From: JAITWN01 sp964581365 | GTDB lineage: Bacteria; Pseudomonadota; Gammaproteobacteria; SZUA-140 | Reading direction: 5' to 3' | Assembly: GCA_964581365.1 (NCBI GenBank) | Contig: CAZOOF010000007.1 | Location: 1-52,425, forward strand | DNA: 52,425 bases | Shown: piece after piece, positions 41,537 through 51,704 of the stretch | Layout: the number at the start of each line of letters is the position of its first letter | Position numbering within the stretch: the first letter of the stretch is position 1 | Position numbers and translations under genes: made by a program | Notes under the pieces: model-generated | Seen by the model: the letters and a program-made list of their open reading frames with translations, nothing else | Databases searched by the model: none | Told to the model about the DNA's origin: nothing

Positions 41537-44095
41537 CTAGCCGATCTGACGCCTCAGGGCACTGGCCTCGCGCTGCTGGTCTTCGGAGCCGTCCTCGGAA
41601 ACCTCATCGAGGATGCTCAGCGCGCTTTCCTGATCACCCATGTCGATATAGGCCTTGGCCAGGTCGAGCTTGGTGCCTACCTCGTCGGTACCGGAGACCA
41701 GGCCCTCATACTCGCTGTCCTCATCGCCGAGGAGATCCACCTCGAACTCGGTGAGATCGTCACCGACCGCGCTGAGCCAGTCGATATCGGTGCTGGATGA
41801 CGTGGCCGCATCCGTCTCGGCAGCCTCCATCGTCGAAGCCGGGATGCCTGCAAACTCGCTCAGGCTGGCCGGACGGGAAGAATCCGCGACCATGCCGGGT
41901 TCTTCACCGACGTCGTCGAGCATGAACCGCCCTTCCCCAGCGGTTTCGGCCAGCGGCGCGGAATCGTTCATCTCCGTCACGGCGGCGCCATCGAACTCGG
42001 CGCTCATCGATTGATCGCCAGCCTCGAACGCGGACTCCGCCACCGGCTCGTCAAAGAGCGCGGCCATATCCTCGCCCGCTGACGCCTGGGCGTCGACTGC
42101 GGACTCGCTGTCGTCAACCGCGAACGGATTCGCTTCGACTGCAGGCTCGCTGTCGTCGATGGCGAACGGATCCGCCTCGCTCGAGGCGTTCACCGTCTCA
42201 TCGAAGCTGCTCAGATCGAGACCGTCCAGATCCAGTTCTTCCATGAGCGGCTCCGGACCGGACCCCACATGGTGCGTTTCCGCGGCGAACAGCTGATGAT
42301 CGGGCGCAACCCGCCGTCCCATCACCACGACCTTGTCCCAGAGGCTGGCATCACTCTCACCGAGAGTCGCCTGCAGCGCTTCGGCCTGAAGCGTGAAGGC
42401 TTCGGCGTTTCCGCTGGCGGCATGAACTTCGAGCAGCTTGAGTACCAGATCGTTGCGATGCGGGTCATCCTGAATCGCCGCCTTCAGCAGTTCCTCGGCC
42501 TTATCGAAGCGGCGATAGGCAAGATAGACATCGGCCTCGGCGAGAATGTCGATCTCATCCTCGTCGGCCTGCATGATATCCATGCCGGTGCTGACGGTGT
42601 CACCTAGCCCGGCCTGCTCCAGCTCTGCTTCCGATTCCAGCTCGGCTGCGGCTGTGGCAGTCGCCACCGCCCCCGCGGCAGCGGCAGCAGCGGCGGCGAC
42701 GGCATCATCACGCTGACGCGGCGCCGGCTGGGCAGCCAGTTCCTCGATGGCAGCGCGAGCAAGCTGGCGGCGACGGACGATCAGCCAGCCGAGCGTGGCG
42801 AACAGCAGCAAGGCGCCGCCGCCGACACCCAGCATCAGAGGATCATTCAGCAGGGCGGTCCAGGGATTCGACTTCGAATCCGAATCCGCAGCCACCGGCT
42901 GCCGGACCGGGGCTGCCGCCGGTGCGGCATCGGCATTCGCCTGCATCGCGGTGAGCGCATCGTCCCGCAGCGAAAGCAGCCGCTGCATGGAAGCGATCTG
43001 CTCTTCCAGCGCCGCGAGGCGTTCGCGCAGTTCGACGTTTTCTTGACGCGCAGCCTCCGAAACCTCGAGGGCGATGGCGAGTTCCTGACGCAGACGCTGC
43101 GCATCGGTGCCCTCGGCTTCGCCCTCATTGGTACCGCCGATCAGGTTAGCCTCATCGATTGCCTCGGGGGCGCTCAGGCGCAGACGGGGACCGGCATCGG
43201 CACCCGAGGCCATCGCCGGTGCGGCTTCGCTGGCCGCAGTTCCGGCGCCCATCGGCCGATCGGCGATCCGGCCAGCGACGCCACGCTTGGCATCCATCCA
43301 CTGTTCAGCCTGACGCCGGTACTCGGCGACGGCTGCGGCGCGGGAGATGGCTCCGACGGTGGCCGGGTCATCGATGCGCAGCACATACCCGGCCTTGAGT
43401 TCGTTGACGTTGCCGTTGTAGAACGCTTCGGGGTTGTCCCGCAGCAGCGCCATCATGATCTGTTCCACACTGTAGCCGCCGCCGAGTTCCTGCAGTTCCT
43501 GGGCGATCGACCACAGCGTCGCGTCACGCGCCACCGGACCGTAGCTCCACCCGCCGTCCGCAGTAACCTGGGCTCGGGCGCCGGTCATGGGAGCCGAAGA
43601 AGCCCGCGTCGAGGCAACAGGAGCCGCGGTGCTCGCCGTCTGGCTTCCGGCACCCGGGCTCGTCGAGCTGGCGGCCACAATGGGTTCCGGCGCCTCGTCC
43701 AGCAGCAAAGGCGGATCCAGCAGCAAGGTGTACTCGCGCAGCAGGCGACCACTCGGCCAGTTCAGTTCGACCAGAAAATCGAGAAAGGGCTCGGAGATCG
43801 GCTGCGAGGAGGTGACGACGATGGCCGGCCTGCCCTGCTCGTCGGACTCTACGCTGAACTGCAGATCCGACAGGAATGCGGGCCGGTCGAGCCCCACCTG
43901 ACTGAAGGCATCGCGTGAGGCCAGCGATACCGAAATGTCATGAACCCCGGTCTGACCCAGCGCATTGAGACCGATGCGCGCATCCAAGGGTTCGTTGAGG
44001 GCGGAACGGAGCTGAATGTCGCCCAAGCCCAGCGAGGTGGCGTTGAGCGGCGTCAACAGCAACAGAGCGGTCGAGATCCTGGCTAGCCTGCGCAA
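41537..44095 (-). CDS. fimV: FimV-family peptidoglycan-binding polar protein
   Basis: FimV-like proteins organise the cell pole and support type IV pilus and type II secretion assembly. The frame is open to 44293, but the family N-terminus begins near a TTG at 44095, preceded by GGGGGA seven bases upstream, giving 852 residues. Order of parts: signal sequence 1-22, FimV core (GLGDIQLRSALNEPLDARI) 23-130, LysM-like domain 187-241, coiled coil about 332-378, one membrane helix 420-440, then an Ala-rich linker, a TPR-like segment, a long acidic region with a 14-residue tandem repeat, and the C-terminal FimV domain 804-852. It follows asd as in Pseudomonas. Confidence 0.9.
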   Translation of the reverse strand: MRRLARISTALLLLTPLNATSLGLGDIQLRSALNEPLDARIGLNALGQTGVHDISVSLASRDAFSQVGLDRPAFLSDLQFSVESDEQGRPAIVVTSSQPISEPFLDFLVELNWPSGRLLREYTLLLDPPLLLDEAPEPIVAASSTSPGAGSQTASTAAPVASTRASSAPMTGARAQVTADGGWSYGPVARDATLWSIAQELQELGGGYSVEQIMMALLRDNPEAFYNGNVNELKAGYVLRIDDPATVGAISRAAAVAEYRRQAEQWMDAKRGVAGRIADRPMGAGTAASEAAPAMASGADAGPRLRLSAPEAIDEANLIGGTNEGEAEGTDAQRLRQELAIALEVSEAARQENVELRERLAALEEQIASMQRLLSLRDDALTAMQANADAAPAAAPVRQPVAADSDSKSNPWTALLNDPLMLGVGGGALLLFATLGWLIVRRRQLARAAIEELAAQPAPRQRDDAVAAAAAAAAGAVATATAAAELESEAELEQAGLGDTVSTGMDIMQADEDEIDILAEADVYLAYRRFDKAEELLKAAIQDDPHRNDLVLKLLEVHAASGNAEAFTLQAEALQATLGESDASLWDKVVVMGRRVAPDHQLFAAETHHVGSGPEPLMEELDLDGLDLSSFDETVNASSEADPFAIDDSEPAVEANPFAVDDSESAVDAQASAGEDMAALFDEPVAESAFEAGDQSMSAEFDGAAVTEMNDSAPLAETAGEGRFMLDDVGEEPGMVADSSRPASLSEFAGIPASTMEAAETDAATSSSTDIDWLSAVGDDLTEFEVDLLGDEDSEYEGLVSGTDEVGTKLDLAKAYIDMGDQESALSILDEVSEDGSEDQQREASALRRQIG
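42095..42178 (-). repeat. 42-bp tandem repeat inside fimV
   Basis: Two adjacent 42-bp copies (42095-42136 and 42137-42178) differ at a few positions and encode a 14-residue unit, with the core NPFAVDDSE in one copy and DPFAIDDSE in the other. The repeat stays in frame, so copy-number change would lengthen or shorten the acidic region without breaking the gene. Confidence 0.75.
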
Positions 44096-44208
44096 AATGT
44101 AATCCCCCAATTTCGTAACCTTGGCGCCCTTGAAGACACAGCGATCAGATGCAAAAACCCTGCCACAAAACCCCGATCCGCTGCGCGCCCTGGCTGAGGG
44201 CTTTCGCT

Positions 44209-45231
44209 CTACAGGTATTCGCGCACCAGAATCTCGGCGATCTGAACGCTGTTCAGGGCGGCACCCTTGCGAACGTTGTCCGACACCACCCACAGATCCA
44301 GCCCGCGCGGATGCGAGATATCCTCGCGGATACGCCCCACATAAACCGGATCGTTCCCTGCCGCTTCTGTGACCGGCGTCGGATATCCGCCTGGCACCGG
44401 CTCATCCATCAGCTCGATGCCCGGCGCCTTCGCCAGCAGCTCCCGGGCAGCAGCGACGGTCAGCTTTTTCCGGGTCTCCAGGTGCACCGCCTCCGAGTGT
44501 CCGTAGAAAACGGGGACGCGCACCGCGGTCGGGTTTACGAGGATAGCGTCATCCTCGAGGATTTTTTTAGTCTCCCAGACCATCTTCATCTCTTCTTTGG
44601 TGTAGCCGTTGTCCTGGAAGACGTCGATCTGGGGCAGGACGTTGAAGGCGATCTGCCGCGGGTAGACCTCCGGCGTCACCGGCTTGCCGTTGAGCAGAGC
44701 CGCGGTCTGGCTGGCCAGCTCCTCGACCGCCTCCTTTCCGGTGCCGGACACCGCCTGGTAGGTGCAGACGTTGATGCGCTCGATCCCGACGGCGTCGTGG
44801 ATCGGCTTGAGCGCCACCACCATCTGGATGGTCGAACAGTTCGGGTTGGCGATGATGTTCCGGGTCTTGTAACGGACAATGGCATGCGGATTGACCTCCG
44901 GCACCACCAGCGGGATATCCGGCTCGTAGCGGAACTCGGAGGTGTTGTCGATGACGATGCAACCGGCGGCGCCGGCCCGCGGCGCGTGGACGCGAGACAC
45001 CGATGCGCCGGCCGAAAACAGCGCGATATCGACGCCATCGAAGTCGAACTCGTCCAGATCCTGTACCATGACCTGCTTGCCGCGGAAGGGGATGCGGGTA
45101 CCGGCAGAGCGGCTGCTGGCGAGAAGGAAAATCTCCTTCACCGGGAAGGCGCGCTGCTCCAGCACCGAGATCATCGTCTCACCCACCGCGCCGGTCGCCC
45201 CGACGACCGCCACGTTCACCTGCTTGCTCAT
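44209..45231 (-). CDS. asd: Aspartate-semialdehyde dehydrogenase
   Basis: Asd reduces aspartyl phosphate to aspartate semialdehyde, the branch point to lysine, diaminopimelate, methionine and threonine. The 340 residues carry the NADP loop VVGATGAVGE near 9-18 and the catalytic Cys132 in ANPNCSTIQM. The His segment of the active site is in the second half. This is the shorter Pseudomonas-type enzyme. It lies between leuB and fimV, a widespread gammaproteobacterial order. A stem-loop separates it from leuB. Confidence 0.96.
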   Translation of the reverse strand: MSKQVNVAVVGATGAVGETMISVLEQRAFPVKEIFLLASSRSAGTRIPFRGKQVMVQDLDEFDFDGVDIALFSAGASVSRVHAPRAGAAGCIVIDNTSEFRYEPDIPLVVPEVNPHAIVRYKTRNIIANPNCSTIQMVVALKPIHDAVGIERINVCTYQAVSGTGKEAVEELASQTAALLNGKPVTPEVYPRQIAFNVLPQIDVFQDNGYTKEEMKMVWETKKILEDDAILVNPTAVRVPVFYGHSEAVHLETRKKLTVAAARELLAKAPGIELMDEPVPGGYPTPVTEAAGNDPVYVGRIREDISHPRGLDLWVVSDNVRKGAALNSVQIAEILVREYL

Positions 45232-45254
45232 AGCCCTGTCTCCACGAAAGTTTT

Positions 45255-45276
45255 TGACGGCCTGGGCGGGCCGTCA
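45255..45276 (-). promoter_or_regulatory. Stem-loop between leuB and asd
   Basis: TGACGGCC and GGCCGTCA (45255-45262, 45269-45276) form a perfect 8-bp stem over a 6-base loop in the 53-base gap. On the transcribed strand an A-rich stretch follows, not a T-tract, so it is more likely an mRNA processing or stability element than a terminator. Confidence 0.4.
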
Positions 45277-45284
45277 TGCGCGTT

Positions 45285-46379
<1,095 letters not shown>

Positions 46380-46387
46380 GCGTTACC

Positions 46388-47015
46388 TCAGGAATTGAAC
46401 AGCCAGGGAGCTTCACGGCGGCGGCGCTCCTCGTAGGCCCGGATGGCATCGCGCTGCTTCAGCGTGATGCCGATTTCGTCCAGCCCCTCGAGCAGCCGCT
46501 CCTTGCGGAAAGGCTCGATGTCGAAAGCATGTTCGAAGCCGTCCGGCCCGCGCACTTTCTGCGCCGGCAGATCGACCTCCAGCGTATAGCCGGGAGTCGC
46601 GGCCACCTCGGCGAACAGGCGATCGACCGTCGCCGCCGGCAGCACCAGCGGCAGCAGCCCGTTCTTGAAGCAGTTGTTGTAGAAGATATCGGCGAAGCTG
46701 GGCGCGATGACGACGCGAATGCCGAAGTCATCGAGCGCCCACACCGCATGCTCGCGCGAAGACCCGCAGCCGAAATTGTCGCGCGCGAGCAGGATCGACG
46801 CGCCCTGATAGCGCGGCTGATTGAGCACGAAGTCGGGGTTCGGCTTGCGGCTCGCGGGATCCATCCCCGGCTCGCCATGATCCAGATAGCGCCACTCATC
46901 GAACAGGTTCGGACCGAAGCCGGTACGGCGGATCGACTTCAGGAACTGCTTGGGGATGATGGCATCCGTATCGACGTTGGCGCGATCGAGCGGGACCACC
47001 AGTCCGCGCACCTTC

Positions 47016-47029
<14 letters not shown>
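46388..47029 (-). CDS. leuD: 3-isopropylmalate dehydratase small subunit
   Basis: LeuD is the small (swivelling) subunit of isopropylmalate isomerase. The ATG at 47029 follows a strong GGGAGGTG ribosome-binding site and gives 213 residues, so the eight upstream codons of the longer frame are not used. Signatures are ANVDTDAIIPKQFLK near residue 16 and DNFGCGSSREHAVWAL near 85. It overlaps leuC by 14 bases, which suggests equal synthesis of both subunits. Confidence 0.96.
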
Positions 47030-48452
<1,423 letters not shown>

Positions 48453-48480
48453 GTCCGAACCCGGCAATCCTCAAAAACCT

Positions 48481-48505
48481 CGTATAGTCACGTATCTTAA
48501 CGTAT
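48481..48505. repeat. Three CGTAT repeats at exact 10-bp spacing
   Basis: CGTAT occurs at 48481, 48491 and 48501 within CGTATAGTCA, CGTATCTTAA and CGTATCTGAC, so all three face the same side of the DNA helix. They lie 29-53 bases before leuC and about 150 bases before folD. This is the arrangement of a regulator binding site, but no matching regulator is known to me. Confidence 0.5.
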
Positions 48506-48592
48506 CTGACTCGCACCTAGCATCAGCACCGGTCTGAAACGGCGCTCCTGTGATATCATTCCCGCCCTGATTAAGAAGGAGGCATTCGGCTC

Positions 48593-48655
48593 GTGGACAC
48601 CGGAATCGTGGATGCAAGGCGCGGCGGCGCACAACTCGAGAGAGGTCGCCGATGA
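48593..48655 (+). CDS. Possible 20-codon leader ORF before folD
   Basis: A strong AAGGAGG at 48576-48582 is followed 10 bases later by GTG at 48593 and an open frame of 20 codons (MDTGIVDARRGG...). The frame stops at TGA 48653-48655, overlapping the folD start as ATGA. A TATCAT hexamer at 48554-48559 could be a promoter -10. The ORF may be a translated leader coupled to folD, or the Shine-Dalgarno sequence may simply be accidental. No homologue is known to me. Confidence 0.35.
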   Translation: MDTGIVDARRGGAQLERGRR

Positions 48656-49509
48656 GCGCCCGGATCCTCGATGGGAAGCGGATCGCCGCTGAACTGCGCG
48701 CCAGCATCCGGGCTGAGATCGATGCGCGTCTGGCACGCGGCGCACGCGCCCCCGGTCTGGCGGTGATCCTGATCGGCAACAACCCCGCCTCCGAAGTCTA
48801 CGTCGCCAACAAGCGCAAGGCCTGCGACGACACCGGCATCCGCTCGGTCGCCTACGATCTGCCGGAAACCGTCAGCCAGGCCGAGCTGCTCGATCTCATC
48901 GACCGGCTCAATACCGATGAGGAGATCGACGGCATCCTGGTCCAGCTGCCCCTGCCGGCGCATATCGACGCCGAAACGGTGATCGAACGCATCCGCCCTG
49001 ACAAGGACGTGGATGGCTTCCACCCCTACAACATCGGCCGCCTGGCCGTGCGTCTGCCCCAGTTGCGCCCCTGCACCCCGCGCGGCGTGATGACGCTGCT
49101 GCACAGCACCGGCGTCGATCTGTACGGCAAGGAAGCGGTAGTGGTCGGCGCATCGAACATCGTCGGCCGCCCGATGGCACTGGAACTGCTGCTCGCAGGC
49201 TGCACGGTCACCAGCTGCCACCGCTTCACCCGCGACCTGCCGAGCCATGTCGGCCGCGCCGAGGTGCTGGTGGTTGCGGTGGGCAAGCAGGGCCTGGTGC
49301 AGGGCGAATGGGTGCGTCCCGGGGCCATCGTCGTCGATGTCGGCATCCACCGCGGCGCCGATGGCCGCCTCAGCGGCGATGTCGGCTTCGAGGCCGCAGC
49401 CTCGCGCGCCGGCTGGATCACCCCGGTGCCGGGCGGAGTCGGCCCGATGACCGTCGCCACTCTCCTGCAGAACACCCTGCAGGCGCTGCAGATGCACGAG
49501 CGCGGCTGA
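48652..49509 (+). CDS. folD: Bifunctional methylenetetrahydrofolate dehydrogenase/cyclohydrolase
   Basis: FolD converts 5,10-methylene-THF to 10-formyl-THF for purine and initiator tRNA synthesis. The 285 residues contain the catalytic Tyr50 and Lys54 in SEVYVANKRKAC, the QLPLP motif near 98, DVDGFHPYNIGRL near 118, the VVGASNIVGRPM nucleotide loop near 164, and the PVPGGVGPMTVA signature near the end. The start has AGAGG six bases upstream and overlaps the stop of a possible leader ORF. It converges on cysS. Confidence 0.97.
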   Translation: MSARILDGKRIAAELRASIRAEIDARLARGARAPGLAVILIGNNPASEVYVANKRKACDDTGIRSVAYDLPETVSQAELLDLIDRLNTDEEIDGILVQLPLPAHIDAETVIERIRPDKDVDGFHPYNIGRLAVRLPQLRPCTPRGVMTLLHSTGVDLYGKEAVVVGASNIVGRPMALELLLAGCTVTSCHRFTRDLPSHVGRAEVLVVAVGKQGLVQGEWVRPGAIVVDVGIHRGADGRLSGDVGFEAAASRAGWITPVPGGVGPMTVATLLQNTLQALQMHERG

Positions 49510-49545
49510 TTTCCGCTTTTCGATTCGCCCGCCTGCGGCGGATCG

Positions 49546-50931
49546 TCACTTGCGGCGCCAGCTCGTCCCCTGCGGACCGTCCTCCAGCACGATACCCCGA
49601 GCATCGAGTTCGTCCCGGATACGATCCGACTCCGCCCAGTCACGATTGCGCCGCGCCTCAACCCGGCGCGCGATCATGTCTTCGATCCAGGCCGTTTCCG
49701 TGTCGTCGTCCTGGTCTCCGCGCAGATAGCTTTGAGGATCCTGCTGCAGGATGCCGAGGAGCCCGCCGAGCTCGCGCAGCACGGCCGCCAACCGGGCAGC
49801 CCGCGCCTCATCCGAGGTCCGGGCGCGATTGATCTCTCCCGCCAGCTCGAACAGCACGGCGATCGCGCCCGGCGTATTGAAATCGTCGTCCATCGCCGCG
49901 GCGAAGCGGGCACGGAAACCTTCGCCTTCATCACCCGGCGCCGCATCGCCCGCCAGCCCGCGCAGCGTCAGGTAAAGCCGTTCGACGGCGGTGCGAGCCT
50001 GATCGAGATTGACCTCGGAATAGGCGAGCTGACTGCGGTAATGACTGGACAGAATGAAGAAGCGGACCGCTTCGCCGGGATAGTGGGCCAGCACTTCGCG
50101 CACGGTGAAGAAGTTGCCCAGCGACTTCGACATCTTCTGGTCATCGATCTGCACGAAGCCGTTGTGCATCCACACCTCGACGAAGGGCTTGCCGGTAGCC
50201 GCCTCGCTCTGCGCGATCTCGTTCTCGTGATGCGGGAACATCAGATCCATGCCGCCGCCGTGGATGTCGAAATGTTCGCCCAGGCAGGAGGTCGCCATGG
50301 CGGAACATTCGATATGCCAGCCGGGCCGGCCCGCACCCCAGGGCGAATCCCACGAGGGCTCGCCCGGCTTCGCCGCTTTCCACAACACGAAATCGAGCGG
50401 ATCCTCCTTCGCCGCGCTGGGCTCCACGCGCTCGCCGGCGCGCAGCTCCTCAATGCGCTTGCCCGACAGACGGCCGTAAGAGGCGAAGCGCGCGACGCGG
50501 TAGTAGACATCGCCATTGGCCGCCCGGTAGGCATAGCCCTTTTCCTCCAGCGCGGCAATCATCGCGATGATCTCGCCGATGGAAGCCGTCGCTCGCGGCT
50601 CCTCGTCCGGCGGCAGGACACCGAGGCTGGCCGCATCCTCGTGCATGGCGTCGATGAACCGGGCGGTGAGCGCCTCGATCGGTTCACCGCGCTCGGCCGC
50701 CCGGCGGATGATCTTGTCGTCGATGTCGGTGATGTTGCGCACGTACCTCAGTTCATAGCCGCTGGCGCGCAGCCAGCGAGCGACGATATCGAACACCACC
50801 ATCACCCGGGCGTGGCCGATATGACAATAGTCATAGACCGTCATTCCGCACACGTACATGCGCACCTTGCCCGGCACCAGGGGTTGGAACGGCGCCTTGC
50901 GCCGCGTCAGGCTGTTGTAGATCTGTAGCAT
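49546..50931 (-). CDS. cysS: Cysteinyl-tRNA synthetase
   Basis: CysS is a class I synthetase that charges tRNA-Cys. The ATG at 50931 (MLQIYNSLTRR) gives 461 residues; the open frame upstream to 51516 is a chance extension running opposite the cyclophilin gene. Motifs are CHIGHAR with HIGH at 37-40 and KMSKS at 266-270. The zinc ligands Cys28, Cys209, His234 and Glu238 are all present, and a helical DALR-like domain follows. The gene is divergent from the cyclophilin gene, the same as cysS/ppiB in Escherichia coli. Confidence 0.96.
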   Translation of the reverse strand: MLQIYNSLTRRKAPFQPLVPGKVRMYVCGMTVYDYCHIGHARVMVVFDIVARWLRASGYELRYVRNITDIDDKIIRRAAERGEPIEALTARFIDAMHEDAASLGVLPPDEEPRATASIGEIIAMIAALEEKGYAYRAANGDVYYRVARFASYGRLSGKRIEELRAGERVEPSAAKEDPLDFVLWKAAKPGEPSWDSPWGAGRPGWHIECSAMATSCLGEHFDIHGGGMDLMFPHHENEIAQSEAATGKPFVEVWMHNGFVQIDDQKMSKSLGNFFTVREVLAHYPGEAVRFFILSSHYRSQLAYSEVNLDQARTAVERLYLTLRGLAGDAAPGDEGEGFRARFAAAMDDDFNTPGAIAVLFELAGEINRARTSDEARAARLAAVLRELGGLLGILQQDPQSYLRGDQDDDTETAWIEDMIARRVEARRNRDWAESDRIRDELDARGIVLEDGPQGTSWRRK

Positions 50932-51018
50932 GTGAAATCCGCGACTGGAGAAGATCCGGCGTGGGCCGGGCACGCAGCATGGTAACGGAAACCAGATGCG
51001 GCGACAAAACGGCGCGGC

Positions 51019-51047
51019 TTTCACGCCCGGAACAAAGCCGATATCAT
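51019..51047 (+). promoter_or_regulatory. Candidate promoter of the cyclophilin-lpxH pair
   Basis: TATCAT at 51042-51047 lies 17 bases after TTTCAC, a poor -35. Transcription would start near 51054, giving a leader of about 50 bases before the ATG at 51103. Confidence 0.35.
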
Positions 51048-51102
51048 GAGGGCCCGGAAGGCCGTCCGGCCGCAGTCCACATCCAGCACAGGTATATACG
51101 CC

Positions 51103-51702
51103 ATGTTCACCAGACTCGCCACTCCCGCACTGCTGTTCGCTCTGGCAACGAGCGCTACCGGCGCCACCGCCGGGGATGCCCTGCCCCGCGTCCTCATCAG
51201 CACCAGCGAGGGCGACATCGTCGTCGAACTGGATCGGGAGAAGGCGCCGGCGACGGTGGAAAACTTTCTCTCCTACGTGGACCAGCAGTTCTACGATGGC
51301 ACCATCTTCCATCGCGTCATTCAGAAGTTCATGATCCAGGGCGGCGGCTTCACCGAGGACTTCAGGCAGAAGTCGACTGGTAAGCCGATCCGCAATGAGG
51401 CCGATAACGGCCTGCGCAATCTGCGCGGAACCATCGCCATGGCGCGCACCCCGGACCCGCACTCGGCCACCGCGCAGTTCTTCATCAACACCGTCGACAA
51501 CGGCTTCCTCGATCACAGCTCGCCGACCCCGAATGGCTGGGGATACGCCGTATTCGGCCGCGTGGTCGAAGGCATGGACGTGGTCGATCGCATAGAAGCC
51601 GTACCGACCGGACGCGGCGGCCCGCTGCCGCGCGACGTGCCGCGCACCACCATCCTGATCGAGAAGGTCACGCGCCTGCCGGCCAACGACACCGCCGGCT
51701 GA
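51103..51702 (+). CDS. Peptidyl-prolyl cis-trans isomerase, cyclophilin type (exported)
   Basis: Cyclophilins speed proline isomerisation during folding. The ATG at 51103 starts a likely signal peptide of about 23 residues (MFTRLATPALLFALATSATG then AxA), so the protein is probably periplasmic, like PpiA. The mature part has the catalytic FHRVIQKFMIQGGGF segment, AMARTPDPHSATAQFFIN and the WGYAVFGRVVEGMDVV region. It has 199 residues. Context (next to cysS and lpxH) matches cytoplasmic PpiB of Escherichia coli, but the signal peptide argues for export. The frame upstream of 51103 is not needed. Confidence 0.92.
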   Translation: MFTRLATPALLFALATSATGATAGDALPRVLISTSEGDIVVELDREKAPATVENFLSYVDQQFYDGTIFHRVIQKFMIQGGGFTEDFRQKSTGKPIRNEADNGLRNLRGTIAMARTPDPHSATAQFFINTVDNGFLDHSSPTPNGWGYAVFGRVVEGMDVVDRIEAVPTGRGGPLPRDVPRTTILIEKVTRLPANDTAG

Positions 51703-51704
51703 TC

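Noticed and set aside
43043..43918. A 291-codon plus-strand frame opposite fimV
   Set aside because: It is antisense to the FimV LysM and linker region, low-complexity, and without a family match.
48453..48592. Leucine attenuation leader before leuC
   Set aside because: No short ORF with a run of leucine codons and no terminator/antiterminator pair is visible on the minus strand.
49522..49544. Terminator between folD and cysS
   Set aside because: The 8-bp stem contains a T-G pair, has no T-tract on either strand and lies in GC-rich sequence where such stems are frequent.
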